Below are positions 36,599-46,360 of a DNA stretch of 64,000 nt, one piece after another (position 1 is the first letter of the stretch; every line of letters starts with the position of its first letter). Under the pieces are notes generated by a model that saw only the letters and a program-made list of their open reading frames with translations, had not been told where the DNA came from and searched no databases. The stretch covers positions 1 through 64,000 of the forward strand of contig CAWEYS010000015.1 of the NCBI GenBank assembly GCA_963813355.1, written 5' to 3'. The translations under genes were made by a program, and so were the position numbers. The DNA comes from DATAGF01 sp963813355. Lineage in GTDB: Bacteria > Actinomycetota > Thermoleophilia > Miltoncostaeales > Miltoncostaeaceae.

Positions 36599-39500
36599 AT
36601 GGAGCGGGCCGTGACTACCGTGCGGCCCGTGGGCGCAACCTGCCCCGGCTGCGGCGCAAACGTCGACGCCGCCTCGCGGTTCTGCGCGGACTGCGGGGCC
36701 GCGCTCGGCCGCCGATGTCCCGAGTGTGGTGAGCCGGCCGATGCGGCCAAGCGCTTCTGCGCCAACTGCGGAGCCGCGCTCGCACGCGAGGCGGAGACGC
36801 CGGCCCCGGATGCGCCGGAGGGCGAGCACAAGCCGGTCACGGTGCTCTTCTGCGACATCGTCGGCTCGACGTCGATCGCCGAGCGGATCGGCGCCGAGGC
36901 GATGCACTCGCTCCTCAGCCGGTACTCGGACATGGCGCTCGAGGAGCTGCGGTTCTACGGCGGCACGATCGACCGCTTCATGGGCGACGGCTTCATGGCG
37001 CTCATCGGGGTGCCGACCGCGTACGAGGACCACGCGCGGCGCGCGGTCCTCGCGGCGCTCGCCTTGCGAGGGCGGTTGCTGCGCGACCTCACGCCGCCCG
37101 GCCTCGAGCCGGTCGAGGTGCGCATGGGGCTCAACAGCGGCTCGGTCGTGGTCGGCAGCCTCGGCGACGATCCCGAGGGCGACCTCGCGGCGATCGGCGA
37201 CACGATCAACGTCGCGGCCCGCCTGCAGTCGATCGCGGCGCCGGGGACCATCCTCATCAGCGACGCGACCGCCCGGCAGGTGGTCGGGTACGTCCGCTGC
37301 GAGCGGATCGGCCCCGTGGCGATTCGCGGCCGTGCCGAGGCCGCGTCGCGCACCGCGTGCTGGGACTCGGGCCGCGACGGTCGGCCCTGGAGGGCCTCGG
37401 CTCGCCGCCCAGAGGACGTTTCGTGGGCCGCGAGCGCCAGCTCAGCCGCCCTTCAGGAGCTGGTGGCCGAGGCCGCGTCCGGCCGCGGCCAGGTCGTGGG
37501 CATCGTCGCCGAGCCCGGCATGGGCAAGTCGCGCATCGTCGCCGAGCTGCGCCGCTCGCTGGCCGCCGAGCGCCTCACCGTGCTGGAGGGGCGCTGCCTC
37601 TCCTACGGCTCGGCCGTCCCCTACGTCCCGCTGGCCGACATCGTGCGCGCCAACTGCGGCATCGCGGACGGCGACGCGCCCGCCGAGGTCGAGGCCAAGG
37701 CCGCGTTCGGGCTCGACCGAGCTGGGGATCGACCCCGGCCCCCGCGTGCCTCTGCTGCTGCGGATGATGGGGCTCCGCGACGACGGGGCGCCCGATGACC
37801 CCAGCCCGGAGGCCGTCAAGCAGCGCACCTTCGAGACGCTCTTGACGATGTGCCTCGCCGGCAGCCGTCGCAGGCCCCTGCTGCTGGTGGTCGAGGACCT
37901 CCATTGGATCGACCGCCTCTCCGAGGAGTTCCTCGCTCGGCTCGTGGAGAGCATCCAGGGCGCCCCGCTCGCCCTCGTCTGCACCTATCGACCGGGGTAC
38001 CAGGCTCTCTGGATGCAGGCGTCATACGCGACGCAGCTCGCCCTGCCGCGGCTGACCCTGGCGGAGAGCCTCGTGGTGCTGCGCGCCGTCCTCGGCGAGG
38101 GCGGAGCGGATCCCGACGCGCTCGAGCCGATCCTGGACAAGGCCGACGGCAACCCCTTCTTCCTGGAGGAGCTGGGACGGGCCGTGCTCGAGGACGCGCC
38201 CACCGGGCCGGAGCACCCGGTGCCCGGCAGCGTCCACGACGTGTTGCGGGCGCGCGTCGACCGGCTGGCGGAGGAACCGCGGCGGGTGCTCCAGACCGCC
38301 TCGGTGCTGGGACGCGAGTTCCCGCTCCGGCTGCTCGACGCCGTCTGGAGCGGCCCCGGTGGCCTCGAGCCCCACCTCGCGGAGCTCAGGCGCTTGGAGT
38401 TCATCCACGAGCAGGGCGGCGAGGGCGAGTCCGTGCATGTCTTCAAGCACGCCCTCACCCAGGACGTCGCGTACCAGAGCCTGCTCTCGAGCCGGAGGGC
38501 TCGTCTGCACGAGGCCGCGGGCGCGGCCTATGAGGCGCTCTACGCGGATCGCCTGGGCGAGGTCTACGACCGGCTGGCTCACCACTACTCCCACACCGCG
38601 CGATCGGAGAAGGCCGTGGAGTACCTCGGCCTGTTCGCCGATTCGGCGGCGAAGGGCTACGCCCACGCGGAGGCGGCCGAGGCCCTGCGCGAGGCGCTGC
38701 GCCACGTCGACGGCCTGCCGCCCGACCTCCGCGACCGGCAGGCATGCGAGCTCACACTGCGCCTGGTGTACTCGCTCTACTTCCTGGGCGGGTTCGACGA
38801 GAGCCTCGACGCGCTCACGGCCGTCGAGGCCCGCGCGACGCGGCTCGAGGAGCGCGGAGCTGGCCGGGCGCCTCTACATGTGGCTGGGACACACCCACGC
38901 CCACGCCGGCGACAGCGACGGGGCCGCCACGAGCATCGCCCGTGCCATCCACGAGGCATCGCGCTCGGGCGACGTCGCCACCTTCGGGAAGGCGCACTAC
39001 GTGCGCGCGCGGGAGGCGTTCTGGCGCGGCCGGTTCGCCGACGGGGCCGAGCACGGGCGCACCGCCGCGGCCTCGCTCGAGCGCACCGACGAGTGGTGGT
39101 GGCTCGGTCACGCCCACGCCTGGATCGGGCAGAACCTCGTCAACACGGGCGACTTCGAGGAGGCGCTGGCCAACGTCGCCCGCATGAAGGAGATCGGCCG
39201 TCTCCGCGACGACCCCCGCCTGCAGAGCTACGCCGGGTGGGAGATCGCCTGGTATGAGGCGACCCGCGGCAACTGGGAGCGCGCCATCGCCGAGGGCACC
39301 GAGAGCCTCGAGCGCTCGCCCGATCCGCTGAACAGCGCCTACAGCATGTTCGCCCTGGGCTTCAGCTACCGGGAGAAGGGCGACTACGCCCAGGCGGTGT
39401 CGCTGCTCCAGTCCGCGATCCAGCTGCTCACGGACTTCGGCTACGACCGCCTGGCCGCGTGGCTCACCGGGTGGTTGAGCGATGCCCAGCTCTGGTCGGG

Positions 39501-39877
39501 CGACCCGGCGACCGCGGCCGAGACCGCCCGCAGCGCCCTCGGCCTCAGCGAGCAGGTCGGTTACCCCTGGGCCGTCGCCGTGGCGCAGCGGGCCAGCGGC
39601 CGCGTATCCCTGGCGACCGGAGACCTGCGCGGCCGCGCGCGGGCGCCTCGACGAGGCGCGCTCGGCCTTCCGCCGCATGGGGTGCCGCTTCGACCTCGCG
39701 GTAACGCACATGGACCTGGCGAGGCTTGGGCACGCCGCCGGTGAGGGCGGCGCCGCGGGCGTCGAGCTGGACGCGGCCCGCGTCCTCCTGAGCGAGCTCG
39801 ACGCGCCGATCTATCGGGCTCGCGTGGACCAGCTCGCCGCCGAGCTGGAGATCGGCCGGGATCGATCATCCGCCTAG
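36599..39877 (+). CDS. Zinc-ribbon, class III cyclase, AAA and TPR regulator (five frameshifts)
   Basis: 1,092 codons after correction. Residues about 15-60 carry two zinc ribbons (CPGCGANVD...CADCG, CPECGEPAD...CANCG). Residues about 80-250 are a class III adenylate/guanylate cyclase: VTVLFCDIVGSTSIAERIG (metal Asp), TIDRFMGDGFMALIG, and GDTINVAARLQSIA with the transition-state Asn/Arg. Then an AAA/STAND ATPase: Walker A VAEPGMGKSRIV, Walker B LLLVVEDLHWIDR; the C-terminal half is TPR-like helices. Breaks: about 37345 (one short), 37446, 37716, 38862, 39633 (+1). Probably makes cyclic nucleotide in response to a bound ligand. A Crp/Fnr gene follows. Confidence 0.9.
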
Positions 39878-39917
39878 GCCATCCGGGCTCTCCCGCACCG
39901 CGGTAGGGTGGGGAGCG

Positions 39918-40568
39918 GTGGAGTGGGCGCTTCTGCAGGGGCTGGGCGAGGATGAGCAGCGGGCCGTCATCGCCGCCGCCCGCCGCCGCCGCTTCTCGCG
40001 GCGGGAGGTCCTCTTTCACGCCGGCGATCCGGGGGAGGCGCTCCACCTGATCGCCTCCGGGTGGGTGGCCGTCTACGTGACGACGCCCGTCGGAAGCACC
40101 GCCGGCTTCGCCCTGCTGGGTCCTGGAGAGGCCGTCGGCGAGCTGGCCCTCGTCTCCCCGGGCGAGCGAAGCGCGACCGCGATCGCGCTGGAGCCGACCG
40201 AGACCCTGTCGCTGCGCCGGGACCAGTTCGAGGACCTCCGGCGCCGGCACACCGGCATCGACCGGCTGCTCGTGGAGCTGCTCGCCGAGCGCGTGCGGCG
40301 TCTCGATCATCAGCTCGTGGAGGCGTACTTCGTCCGTGCCGAAACACGGGTGATCCGCCAGCTCCTCGCCCTCGCCCGCCGGATGCCGGAACGCGACGGT
40401 CGGCACGCCGTGCGCCTGACCCAGGAGGATCTCGCCGCCCTGGCGGGGACCTCGCGCGCGACCGTCAACCGGGCGCTGCGTGAGCTGGAGCGGGCGGGCG
40501 CGATCGCCCAGGCGCGCGGTCGCGTCGACGTCCTCGACCTCGCGCTGCTCGCCGACCGGGGCCGGTAG
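39918..40568 (+). CDS. Crp/Fnr-family transcription regulator
   Basis: 216 residues. cNMP-binding beta barrel (VLFHAGDPGEALHLIASGWV, FALLGPGEAVGELALVSPGE, RSATAIALEPTETLSLRR), long dimer helix (LLVELLAERVRRLDHQLVEA) and HTH LTQEDLAALAGTSRATVNRA. The PGEAVGELAL/ERSATA block keeps Glu and an Arg-Ser pair expected for cyclic-nucleotide binding. Leaderless GTG 8 nt after TAGGGT. Its position right after the cyclase gene suggests it responds to that enzyme's product. Confidence 0.92.
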   Translation: MEWALLQGLGEDEQRAVIAAARRRRFSRREVLFHAGDPGEALHLIASGWVAVYVTTPVGSTAGFALLGPGEAVGELALVSPGERSATAIALEPTETLSLRRDQFEDLRRRHTGIDRLLVELLAERVRRLDHQLVEAYFVRAETRVIRQLLALARRMPERDGRHAVRLTQEDLAALAGTSRATVNRALRELERAGAIAQARGRVDVLDLALLADRGR

Positions 40569-40709
40569 CCCCGCGGCGGCCCGTCGCCGGGTCGCCCGCC
40601 GAGTGTCGCGGCCGTGACCCTGCGGGGGTCGTGACCGAGAGCGTCCGGGCGGTCACCCCGCCATACCGTCGGGGCATTCCCACCAACGCTTCCAAGAAAG
40701 GGGAGTGCC

Positions 40710-40805
40710 ATGTTCCTCAAATACGTCAAGCGGTCCAGCGGGACGGATCGCGTCGGGCGTCCGCTCGACGTGACTCCTGGGGTCCGGTCGCGACTGGCCG
40801 GGTGA
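40710..40805 (+). CDS. Candidate 31-residue small protein
   Basis: ATG preceded by AAAGGGGAG at good spacing and, further up, a -10-like TACCGT near 40667. The product is MFLKYVKRSSGTDRVGRPLD plus 11 residues ending RSRLAG. Basic, no membrane segment, no recognised family. The signals are better than for most short frames here, so it may be real, or it may be the start of a gene broken by an indel. It lies between the Crp and dehydrogenase genes. Confidence 0.4.
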   Translation: MFLKYVKRSSGTDRVGRPLDVTPGVRSRLAG

Positions 40806-40937
40806 GCGTCACCTCGCCCGGAGGGAGCTCGCGCGGGCGAACGCGCGGGCTCCCTCGGTGAGGTGCGCGCGGACCAGGGTCCGGGCATTGATGAGCAATA
40901 CCGAACCGTCATCCTCGACGGACGAGGAGGAGCAGCC

Positions 40938-42024
40938 ATGCGCGGAATCGTGTTCAACGCGCCCGGGGACGTCTCGGTCGAGACCGTTCCGGATCCGACG
41001 ATCGTGGAGCCCGGCGACGCCATCGTCAGGGTGACCAAGGCGGGTATCTGCGGATCGGACATGCACATCTACAACCACGGTGACGCCTTTGGATTCAGCC
41101 CGGGCTGCCGCCTCGGCCACGAGTTCGTGGGCGTCGTCGAGGAGGTCGGCGGCGACGTCGTCAATGTGCGCGCCGGCGAGAAGGTCGCCTCGCCGTTCTG
41201 GATCTCGTGCGGCGAGTGCCACTTCTGCCGTCGTGGGCTCCAGACCTCCTGCGTGCGCGGCGGCGCCTACGGCTTCCAGCCGTTCTGGCCCGGCGGCGGC
41301 GACGTGCAGGGGGGCCAGTCTCAGTTCGTCCGCGTGCCGATGGCCGACGGGACGCTCGAGCTCGTGCCCGAGCCGCTCGCCGACGACGCGAACGACGACC
41401 GCGTCCTGCCGCTGACCGACGTCTTCACCACCGCCTATCACGCGGTCACGGGGCGCCGACATCTCCGAGGGCGACACGGTCCTCGTCGTCGGCGACGGTG
41501 CGGTCGGCCTGCTCGCCTGCCATGCGGCGCGCCTGTTCAACCCGGGCGCGATCGTGCTGGCCGGGCACCACGACGACCGCCTCGAGGTGGGCCGGCGTCT
41601 CGGGGCGACCCACACGGTCAACACCTCGGCCAACGGTGGCCTGGAGGAGGTGATCGGCGGGTTGACGGACGGGCACGGTCCCCAGGCGGTGGTGGACGCC
41701 GTCTCGAGCACGGCGTCGATGAAGCTCTCGACCGAGACGGTCCAGGCCGGCGGGACCGTCAGCTGGGTGGGCATGGAGGTCTTCCTCGGCGCGCCCGAGC
41801 TCTCCTGGGACCAGTGCTTCCTCCGCAACCTCACGATCCGGGGAGGGGTGGCGCCGGTGAAGCGCTATCTCCCGGAGCTGTGGCCCCTCCTGGAGGATGG
41901 CCGGATCGACCCGTCGCCGGTTCTGACCCACGATCTCGCCATGGACGAGGCCGCGACGGGCTACGCGCCGATGGCCACCCGGCAGGAGGGCACGGTGAAG
42001 GTGGCGGTGTCGCCACACCGCTGA
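40938..42024 (+). CDS. Zinc-dependent alcohol dehydrogenase (one frameshift)
   Basis: 362 codons after removing one base at about 41456 (AVTG|ADISEGDTV). Medium-chain dehydrogenase: catalytic zinc in KAGICGSDMHIYNHGD and GHEFVGVVEEVG, structural zinc in SCGECHFCRRGLQTSC, NAD(P) fold TVLVVGDGAVGLLACHAARL and downstream VVDAVSSTASMKLSTE. Closest in style to threonine-dehydrogenase/formaldehyde-dehydrogenase-like MDRs. ATG with GAGGAGGA upstream. Substrate unknown. Confidence 0.9.
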
Positions 42025-42079
42025 GCGCCACCATGTGGGCGACCCGGCGCGCCGGCTTCGCCGGGGCGAGCCGCCGCCG

Positions 42080-42343
42080 CTACGCCTCGACGAGGAGCAC
42101 CAGGGTCTCGGGCAGGACGCCGTCGTGCGCCATCGCGGCGGCGGCCGCCTCGGTCTGCATCGCCGCGGCGACGGCGTCCAGGTCCGGGATGTCCATGAGC
42201 AGCGCGACCCGGCTCGGGTTCTCCGGGTTGACGAAGGTGCGGATGTTCGTGACCCCGAGAGGTCCGAAGAACTCGTCGCGTTTCGGCGAGGCGAGCCAGT
42301 GCTCGGTGTCCTTCACGTCGTGATGCGCGATCACGGTGGGCAT
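42080..42343 (-). CDS. Small conserved hypothetical protein, 87 aa
   Basis: MPTVIAHHDVKDTEHWLASP opening with FFGPLGVTNIRTFVNPENPS, VALLMDIPDLDAVAAAM and a C-terminal VLPETLVLLVEA. This is the layout of a dimeric alpha+beta barrel (monooxygenase/EthD-like) domain; no catalytic residue can be named. ATG chosen because GAGGAGG lies 7 bases upstream. Confidence 0.75.
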   Translation of the reverse strand: MPTVIAHHDVKDTEHWLASPKRDEFFGPLGVTNIRTFVNPENPSRVALLMDIPDLDAVAAAMQTEAAAAAMAHDGVLPETLVLLVEA

Positions 42344-42500
42344 GGCGCCTCCTCGACTCGGAGCTCGGTGGATGGAGCGGCGCGACGTTACGTCGGACGA
42401 GCCCCGCGGCACAAGGCTCGCCGGTGATACGGACGCCGGCCCGCGCGGCGGCGTCGCCGGGGCCGTCGCCGCTCGTGGGCTGCTCTAGAGTCGCCCACCA

Positions 42501-43076
42501 GTGGACCTCGCTTCCGGCATCGCGAGCGTCTTCGCGGCCGTCGGCCTGTCCGGGGCCGCCGGCTTCAACGCCTACCTGCCGCTGCTCCTGAGCGCGGTCC
42601 TCGACCGGCTCGACGTCGTCGACCTGGGCGAGCCGTTCGGGGCGCTGTCGAGCGACGCGGGCATCGCGGTCCTCGCGGCGCTCTTCGTGGCCGACTTCGT
42701 CGGCGACAAGGTGCCGGGCGTCGACCACGTCCTCCACATCGTCGGAACGGTGGTGCACCCGGTCGCGGGGGCCCTGCTGTTCGTCGGCCAGACCGGCGTC
42801 GACACCGGCATCCCGGCGGCGGTGGCGGCGATCCTCGGCGCCGCGACGGCCGAGACCCTCCACGGCGGCCGGGCGGCGCTGCGGCCCGCCTCCACGACGA
42901 CGACCGCCGGGTTCGGCAACCCGGTCCTGTCGCTCGGGGAGGACGCCGCCTCCCTCGTCCTGACCATCGTGGCCTTCACGCTCCCGCTGGTGGCGCTGCT
43001 GATCGTGCTCGCGCTGCTGGCGGCGGTCATCACCGCCGCCCGCCGCCTCAGCCGGTCTCGCCGAGCGCCTTGTTGA
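42501..43076 (+). CDS. DUF4126 membrane protein
   Basis: 191 residues, four to five membrane segments: IASVFAAVGLSGAAGFNAYL, AVLAALFVADFVGDKVPGVD, GTVVHPVAGALLFVGQTG and VLTIVAFTLPLVALLIVLAL, with the family phrase FVGDKVPGVDHVLH. Function unknown. GTG start 9 nt after TAGAGT. Its last 29 bases overlap the convergent GH15 gene. Confidence 0.85.
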   Translation: MDLASGIASVFAAVGLSGAAGFNAYLPLLLSAVLDRLDVVDLGEPFGALSSDAGIAVLAALFVADFVGDKVPGVDHVLHIVGTVVHPVAGALLFVGQTGVDTGIPAAVAAILGAATAETLHGGRAALRPASTTTTAGFGNPVLSLGEDAASLVLTIVAFTLPLVALLIVLALLAAVITAARRLSRSRRAPC

Positions 43077-44889
43077 GGTCCCAGGCGGCCGAGATCAGGC
43101 CGAGGTGGGTGAAGGCCTGGGGGTAGTTGCCGAGGGCCTGGCCGGTGTCGCCCACCTGCTCGGCGTAGAGGCCCAGGTTGTTGGCGTAGGTGAGCATCTT
43201 CTCGAACACCAGCCGCGCCTCCTCGAGGCGGCCGGCGCGGGTGAGGCACTCGACGAGCCAGAACGAGCAGAGCGAGAACGAGCCCTCCCCCGAGCCGCCG
43301 AGGCCGTCGTCGGCCGCGTGCTCGGGGTGGTAGCGGTAGACCAGGCTGTCGGAGACCAGCTCCTCGTGGATCGCGTCGAGGGTCGAGAGCATCCGCGGAT
43401 CGCGCGGGCCGATGAACTTCACCAGCGGCATCAGCAGGTTGCTCGCGTCGAGGACGTCGCCGCCGTAGTACTGGACGAAGGCCTTGCGCGTGCTGCTCCA
43501 GCCCTTGTCCATGATCTCCTCGTAGATCGCGTCGCGGTGCCGGCGCCACTTGGGCGTGTCGGCGGGCAGCCCGCGCTGGGACTGCATGCGCATCGCGCGC
43601 TCGAAGGCCACCCAGCACATCAGCCGCGAGTAGACGAAGTCGCGCCGCCCGCCGCGCACCTCCCAGATGCCCTCGTCGGGCTGGCGCCAGTTGTCGGCCA
43701 GCCAGTCGAGGAGCCGGCGCAGGTTGCTCCAGAGCTCCCAGCTGATGGGCTCGATCTTGTTCGAGAGGTAGACCGCGTCCATGAGCTCGCCGTAGACGTC
43801 GAGCTGGAGCTGGGTGTGGGCTCCGTTGCCGATGCGCACCGGGCGCGAGTCGCGGTAGCCCGAGAGGTGGGCCAGCTCGAGCTCGGTGAGGTCGCTGGCG
43901 CCGTCGAGGCCGTAGACGATCTGGAGCTGCGGGTCGGAGGGATCGGTCTCGCGGCAGCGCTGCTCGAGCCAGTCGTTGAAGGCGACGGCCTCGTCGTAGA
44001 AGCCCAGGCGCTGGAAGGCGAAGGCGGTGAAGGCCGAGTCGCGCAGCCAGGCGTAGCGGTAGTCCCAGTTGCGCCCGCCGCCGATCGTCTCCGGCAGGCT
44101 CGTGGTGGGCGCGGCGACCATGGCCCCGGTCGGCGAGTAGGTGCAGAGCTTGAGCGTGATGGCCGAGCGCTGGACCATCTCGCGCCAGCGCCCGTCGTAC
44201 CGCATGCGGCTCACCCAGCGGCGCCAGTGGCCGTGGGTCTGCTCCAGGCAGCGCGCGACGGCGTCGTCCGACCAGCGCTCCCCGCAGCCGCCCGGCTGCA
44301 GGACGAACCACGCCCCCTCGCCGGCCGCCAGGGTGAAGCGCGCCGCGGCGGCGCCGTCGTCGGCGGCCATGGGCAGGCTCGAGAGCAGCTCGGTGGCCGA
44401 GCCGTCCGAGGCCGTGAAGCGCGCGAAGTCGGGGCGGGGCAGCTCGAGGCGGTGGTCCAGGCGGGCGTAGCCGAAGGCCGGCCGGCACCACATGCGGAGG
44501 TCGACCGCGCCGCGCACCACGGAGACGCGGCGAACCAGCGCGCAGGGCTCGAGCTCCATGGGCATGAAGTCGGTGACCTCGGCGACGCCGCTGGCGCTGA
44601 AGAAGCGCGTGACAAGGGCGGCGGTGTCCGGCAGGTAGAGCTGCTTGCTGGAGCACGGGATCGAGGGCGCGACGCGGAAGCAGCCGCCGATGTCGGCGTC
44701 GAGGATCGCCGCGAAGAGGCTGGGCCCGTCGAAGCGCCGGGGGCAGAACCAGTCGATCGATCCGTCCATGCCGACCAGCGCCGCCGTCCTCAGGTCGCCG
44801 ATCAGCCCGTAGCTCTCGATCGGCCGGTAGCGGGGCTCGTCGCGGCCCCAGCCGGGCTCGTCGACCGTGATGACGGGCTCGGCGCGCAT
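43048..44889 (-). CDS. GH15 glucoamylase/trehalase-like glycosidase
   Basis: 613 residues, intact. N-terminal beta domain YRPIESYGLIGDLRTAALVG and MDGSIDWFCPRRFDGPSLFA, then the (alpha/alpha)6 catalytic barrel with TTSLPETIGGGRNWDYRYAW, VYGLDGASDLTELELAHLSG, GIWEVRGGRRDFVYSRLMCW and EGSFSLCSFWLVECLTRAGR; Glu residues in ELAH and EGSF-type loops are the usual catalytic region. Cytoplasmic (no signal). Hydrolyses glucans or trehalose. Leaderless ATG 6 nt after TACAGT (reverse strand, 44901-44896). Confidence 0.93.
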   Translation of the reverse strand: MRAEPVITVDEPGWGRDEPRYRPIESYGLIGDLRTAALVGMDGSIDWFCPRRFDGPSLFAAILDADIGGCFRVAPSIPCSSKQLYLPDTAALVTRFFSASGVAEVTDFMPMELEPCALVRRVSVVRGAVDLRMWCRPAFGYARLDHRLELPRPDFARFTASDGSATELLSSLPMAADDGAAAARFTLAAGEGAWFVLQPGGCGERWSDDAVARCLEQTHGHWRRWVSRMRYDGRWREMVQRSAITLKLCTYSPTGAMVAAPTTSLPETIGGGRNWDYRYAWLRDSAFTAFAFQRLGFYDEAVAFNDWLEQRCRETDPSDPQLQIVYGLDGASDLTELELAHLSGYRDSRPVRIGNGAHTQLQLDVYGELMDAVYLSNKIEPISWELWSNLRRLLDWLADNWRQPDEGIWEVRGGRRDFVYSRLMCWVAFERAMRMQSQRGLPADTPKWRRHRDAIYEEIMDKGWSSTRKAFVQYYGGDVLDASNLLMPLVKFIGPRDPRMLSTLDAIHEELVSDSLVYRYHPEHAADDGLGGSGEGSFSLCSFWLVECLTRAGRLEEARLVFEKMLTYANNLGLYAEQVGDTGQALGNYPQAFTHLGLISAAWDLNKALGETG

Positions 44890-45084
44890 CGCGCAACTGT
44901 AACCGCCGCCGCGTTCAGGCGGTTTTCATGATTTCGGTCAGCCTCCCTCTCGGCCCGCACCGCGTTCCGCGCCGTCGCCGGGGCCGCCACCTTCCGGCTG
45001 GGCCCGCCGGGCGTCCACCGGGTGACGGCGTCGCCGGGCCGGGGTTTGTCGGATGCGACGTCGCCGCCACTACAATTCCGCCCC

Positions 45085-45102
45085 GTGAGGTTCCACCGGT
45101 GA
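45085..45102 (+). CDS. Possible five-codon leader ORF before the SCO1 gene
   Basis: A good -10 box TACAAT (45071-45076) is followed 8 nt later by GTG, but that GTG opens only MRFHR and stops at a TGA that overlaps the in-frame GTG of the SCO1 gene (GTGA). Either a coupled leader peptide or a sign that one base is missing and the SCO1 protein really starts here. Confidence 0.3.
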   Translation: MRFHR

Positions 45103-45749
45103 CGCGGCGCGCTCGGATGGCCGCCATCGCGGCGGCGGTCGCCGTCGTGGTCGGGGTGGCCGCGGGCTGCGGCGACTCCGGCGACTCCGGCGAGGCGGCG
45201 GCCGGGACGCACGGCGACCACGCGTCCACGGCCGCGCAGGGGTTCGAGGGGGGCATCGTCAGCCCCCGCCGCGCGGCGCCCCCGCTCCAGCTGACCGACA
45301 TCGACGGCAAGGCGGTCGACATCCGCGACCTGCGCGGACATCCCGTGCTGGTGACGTTCGTCTACGCCAACTGCCCGGACGTCTGCCCGCTGATCATGGA
45401 GAACCTCCACCGCGTGCGGGAGCTGGCCGGGCCCCTGGGCACGCGGATGCGCGTGATCGCGGTCTCGGTGGACCCGGCGGGCGACACCCCCGCCGTGGTG
45501 CGGAGGTTCCTCGCCGCGCACCAGGTGAGGAGCTTCGTCGACTACGGCATCGGCGACCGCGCGACCCTCGAGCGGGTCTGGGCCGACTGGCAGGTCTCGA
45601 CGCAGGCCCCGAAGGACGACCCCGAGGCGATCGAGCACTCGTCGCTGATCTACGGCGTGACCGCGGGCGGCGAGCTGGCGACCGCCTACCCCGTCGGCTT
45701 CGAGGCCGAGTCGATCGCCAGGGACCTCCCGCTGCTCGCCCGCTCCTAG
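45099..45749 (+). CDS. SCO1/SenC-type copper chaperone lipoprotein
   Basis: 216 residues. Lipobox in VVVGVAAGC, then a thioredoxin fold with the copper motif VYANCPDVCPLIMENL (CxxxC) and the distal His in EAIEHSSLIYGV; VIAVSVDPAGDTPAVVRRFL is family-typical. Delivers copper to the CuA site of cytochrome oxidase from the outer face of the membrane. Convergent with a cupredoxin gene ending 10 bases away, a coherent copper pair. Confidence 0.92.
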   Translation: MTRRARMAAIAAAVAVVVGVAAGCGDSGDSGEAAAGTHGDHASTAAQGFEGGIVSPRRAAPPLQLTDIDGKAVDIRDLRGHPVLVTFVYANCPDVCPLIMENLHRVRELAGPLGTRMRVIAVSVDPAGDTPAVVRRFLAAHQVRSFVDYGIGDRATLERVWADWQVSTQAPKDDPEAIEHSSLIYGVTAGGELATAYPVGFEAESIARDLPLLARS

Positions 45750-45759
45750 CGGCGCCGCG

Positions 45760-46224
45760 CTACTGGACCGTGAGCGTGCCCTCCATGCCCGCCTCGCGGT
45801 GCCCGGGGATGTCGCAGAAGAACTGGTAGGTGCCGGGCTTCAGGGTCACCTTGAGCTCGGCCTTCTCGCCGCCGGAGACCGTCGCGCTCGGCCCGGCCTG
45901 GACCCCGTTGCCCTCGATCTCGAGGTTGTGGGGCACGCTCGAGTCGTTGGTGAGGACGAAGACGTCCGCTCCGGCGGGCGCCGTGAGGCTCTTCTGGACG
46001 AACGCCAGCTGCCCGCTCGGGTCGGCGTCGACCTTGACCGAGGCCGTCGTCGGCGCGGCCGGCGTCGTGGCCGTCGTGGCCGGCGGCGCCGTGGTCGCCG
46101 GCGCCTCGGTCGTCGTGGGCGCCGCGCCCGAGTCGCCGTCGTCGGAGCCGCAGCCCGCGACGCCGACGGCGGCAACCGCCGCGACGACCGCCAGGGTGAC
46201 GGCTGCGCCTGTCCTGCGCACCAT
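45760..46224 (-). CDS. Cupredoxin-domain lipoprotein
   Basis: 154 residues. Signal with lipobox (VGVAGC), a Thr/Pro/Ala linker (about 30 residues), then a plastocyanin/azurin-like domain: type 1 copper ligands His in SSVPHNLEIEG and Cys, His, Met in YQFFCDIPGHREAGMEGTL. GAGGAGG upstream of the ATG at 46224. Surface-anchored electron carrier or copper donor; convergent with SCO1. Confidence 0.92.
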   Translation of the reverse strand: MVRRTGAAVTLAVVAAVAAVGVAGCGSDDGDSGAAPTTTEAPATTAPPATTATTPAAPTTASVKVDADPSGQLAFVQKSLTAPAGADVFVLTNDSSVPHNLEIEGNGVQAGPSATVSGGEKAELKVTLKPGTYQFFCDIPGHREAGMEGTLTVQ

Positions 46225-46360
46225 TGGGGACCTCCTCGTCGGAGCGTGGTCGGAGGACAGGGTTTCGCGGCGGCCATGACGCCCTCCTGAACACCGGTCC
46301 GACGTGGGCGCGTCCGCGCCTTGGTAGCCTCGATCGCGTGAGCTCCGGGGGCAGGCGGCG

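Noticed and set aside
34737..39877. Programmed +1 frameshifting as the cause of multiple frame changes
   Set aside because: Too many sites per gene, in unrelated genes, without slippery sequences, stop codons or stimulatory structures; sequence error is simpler.
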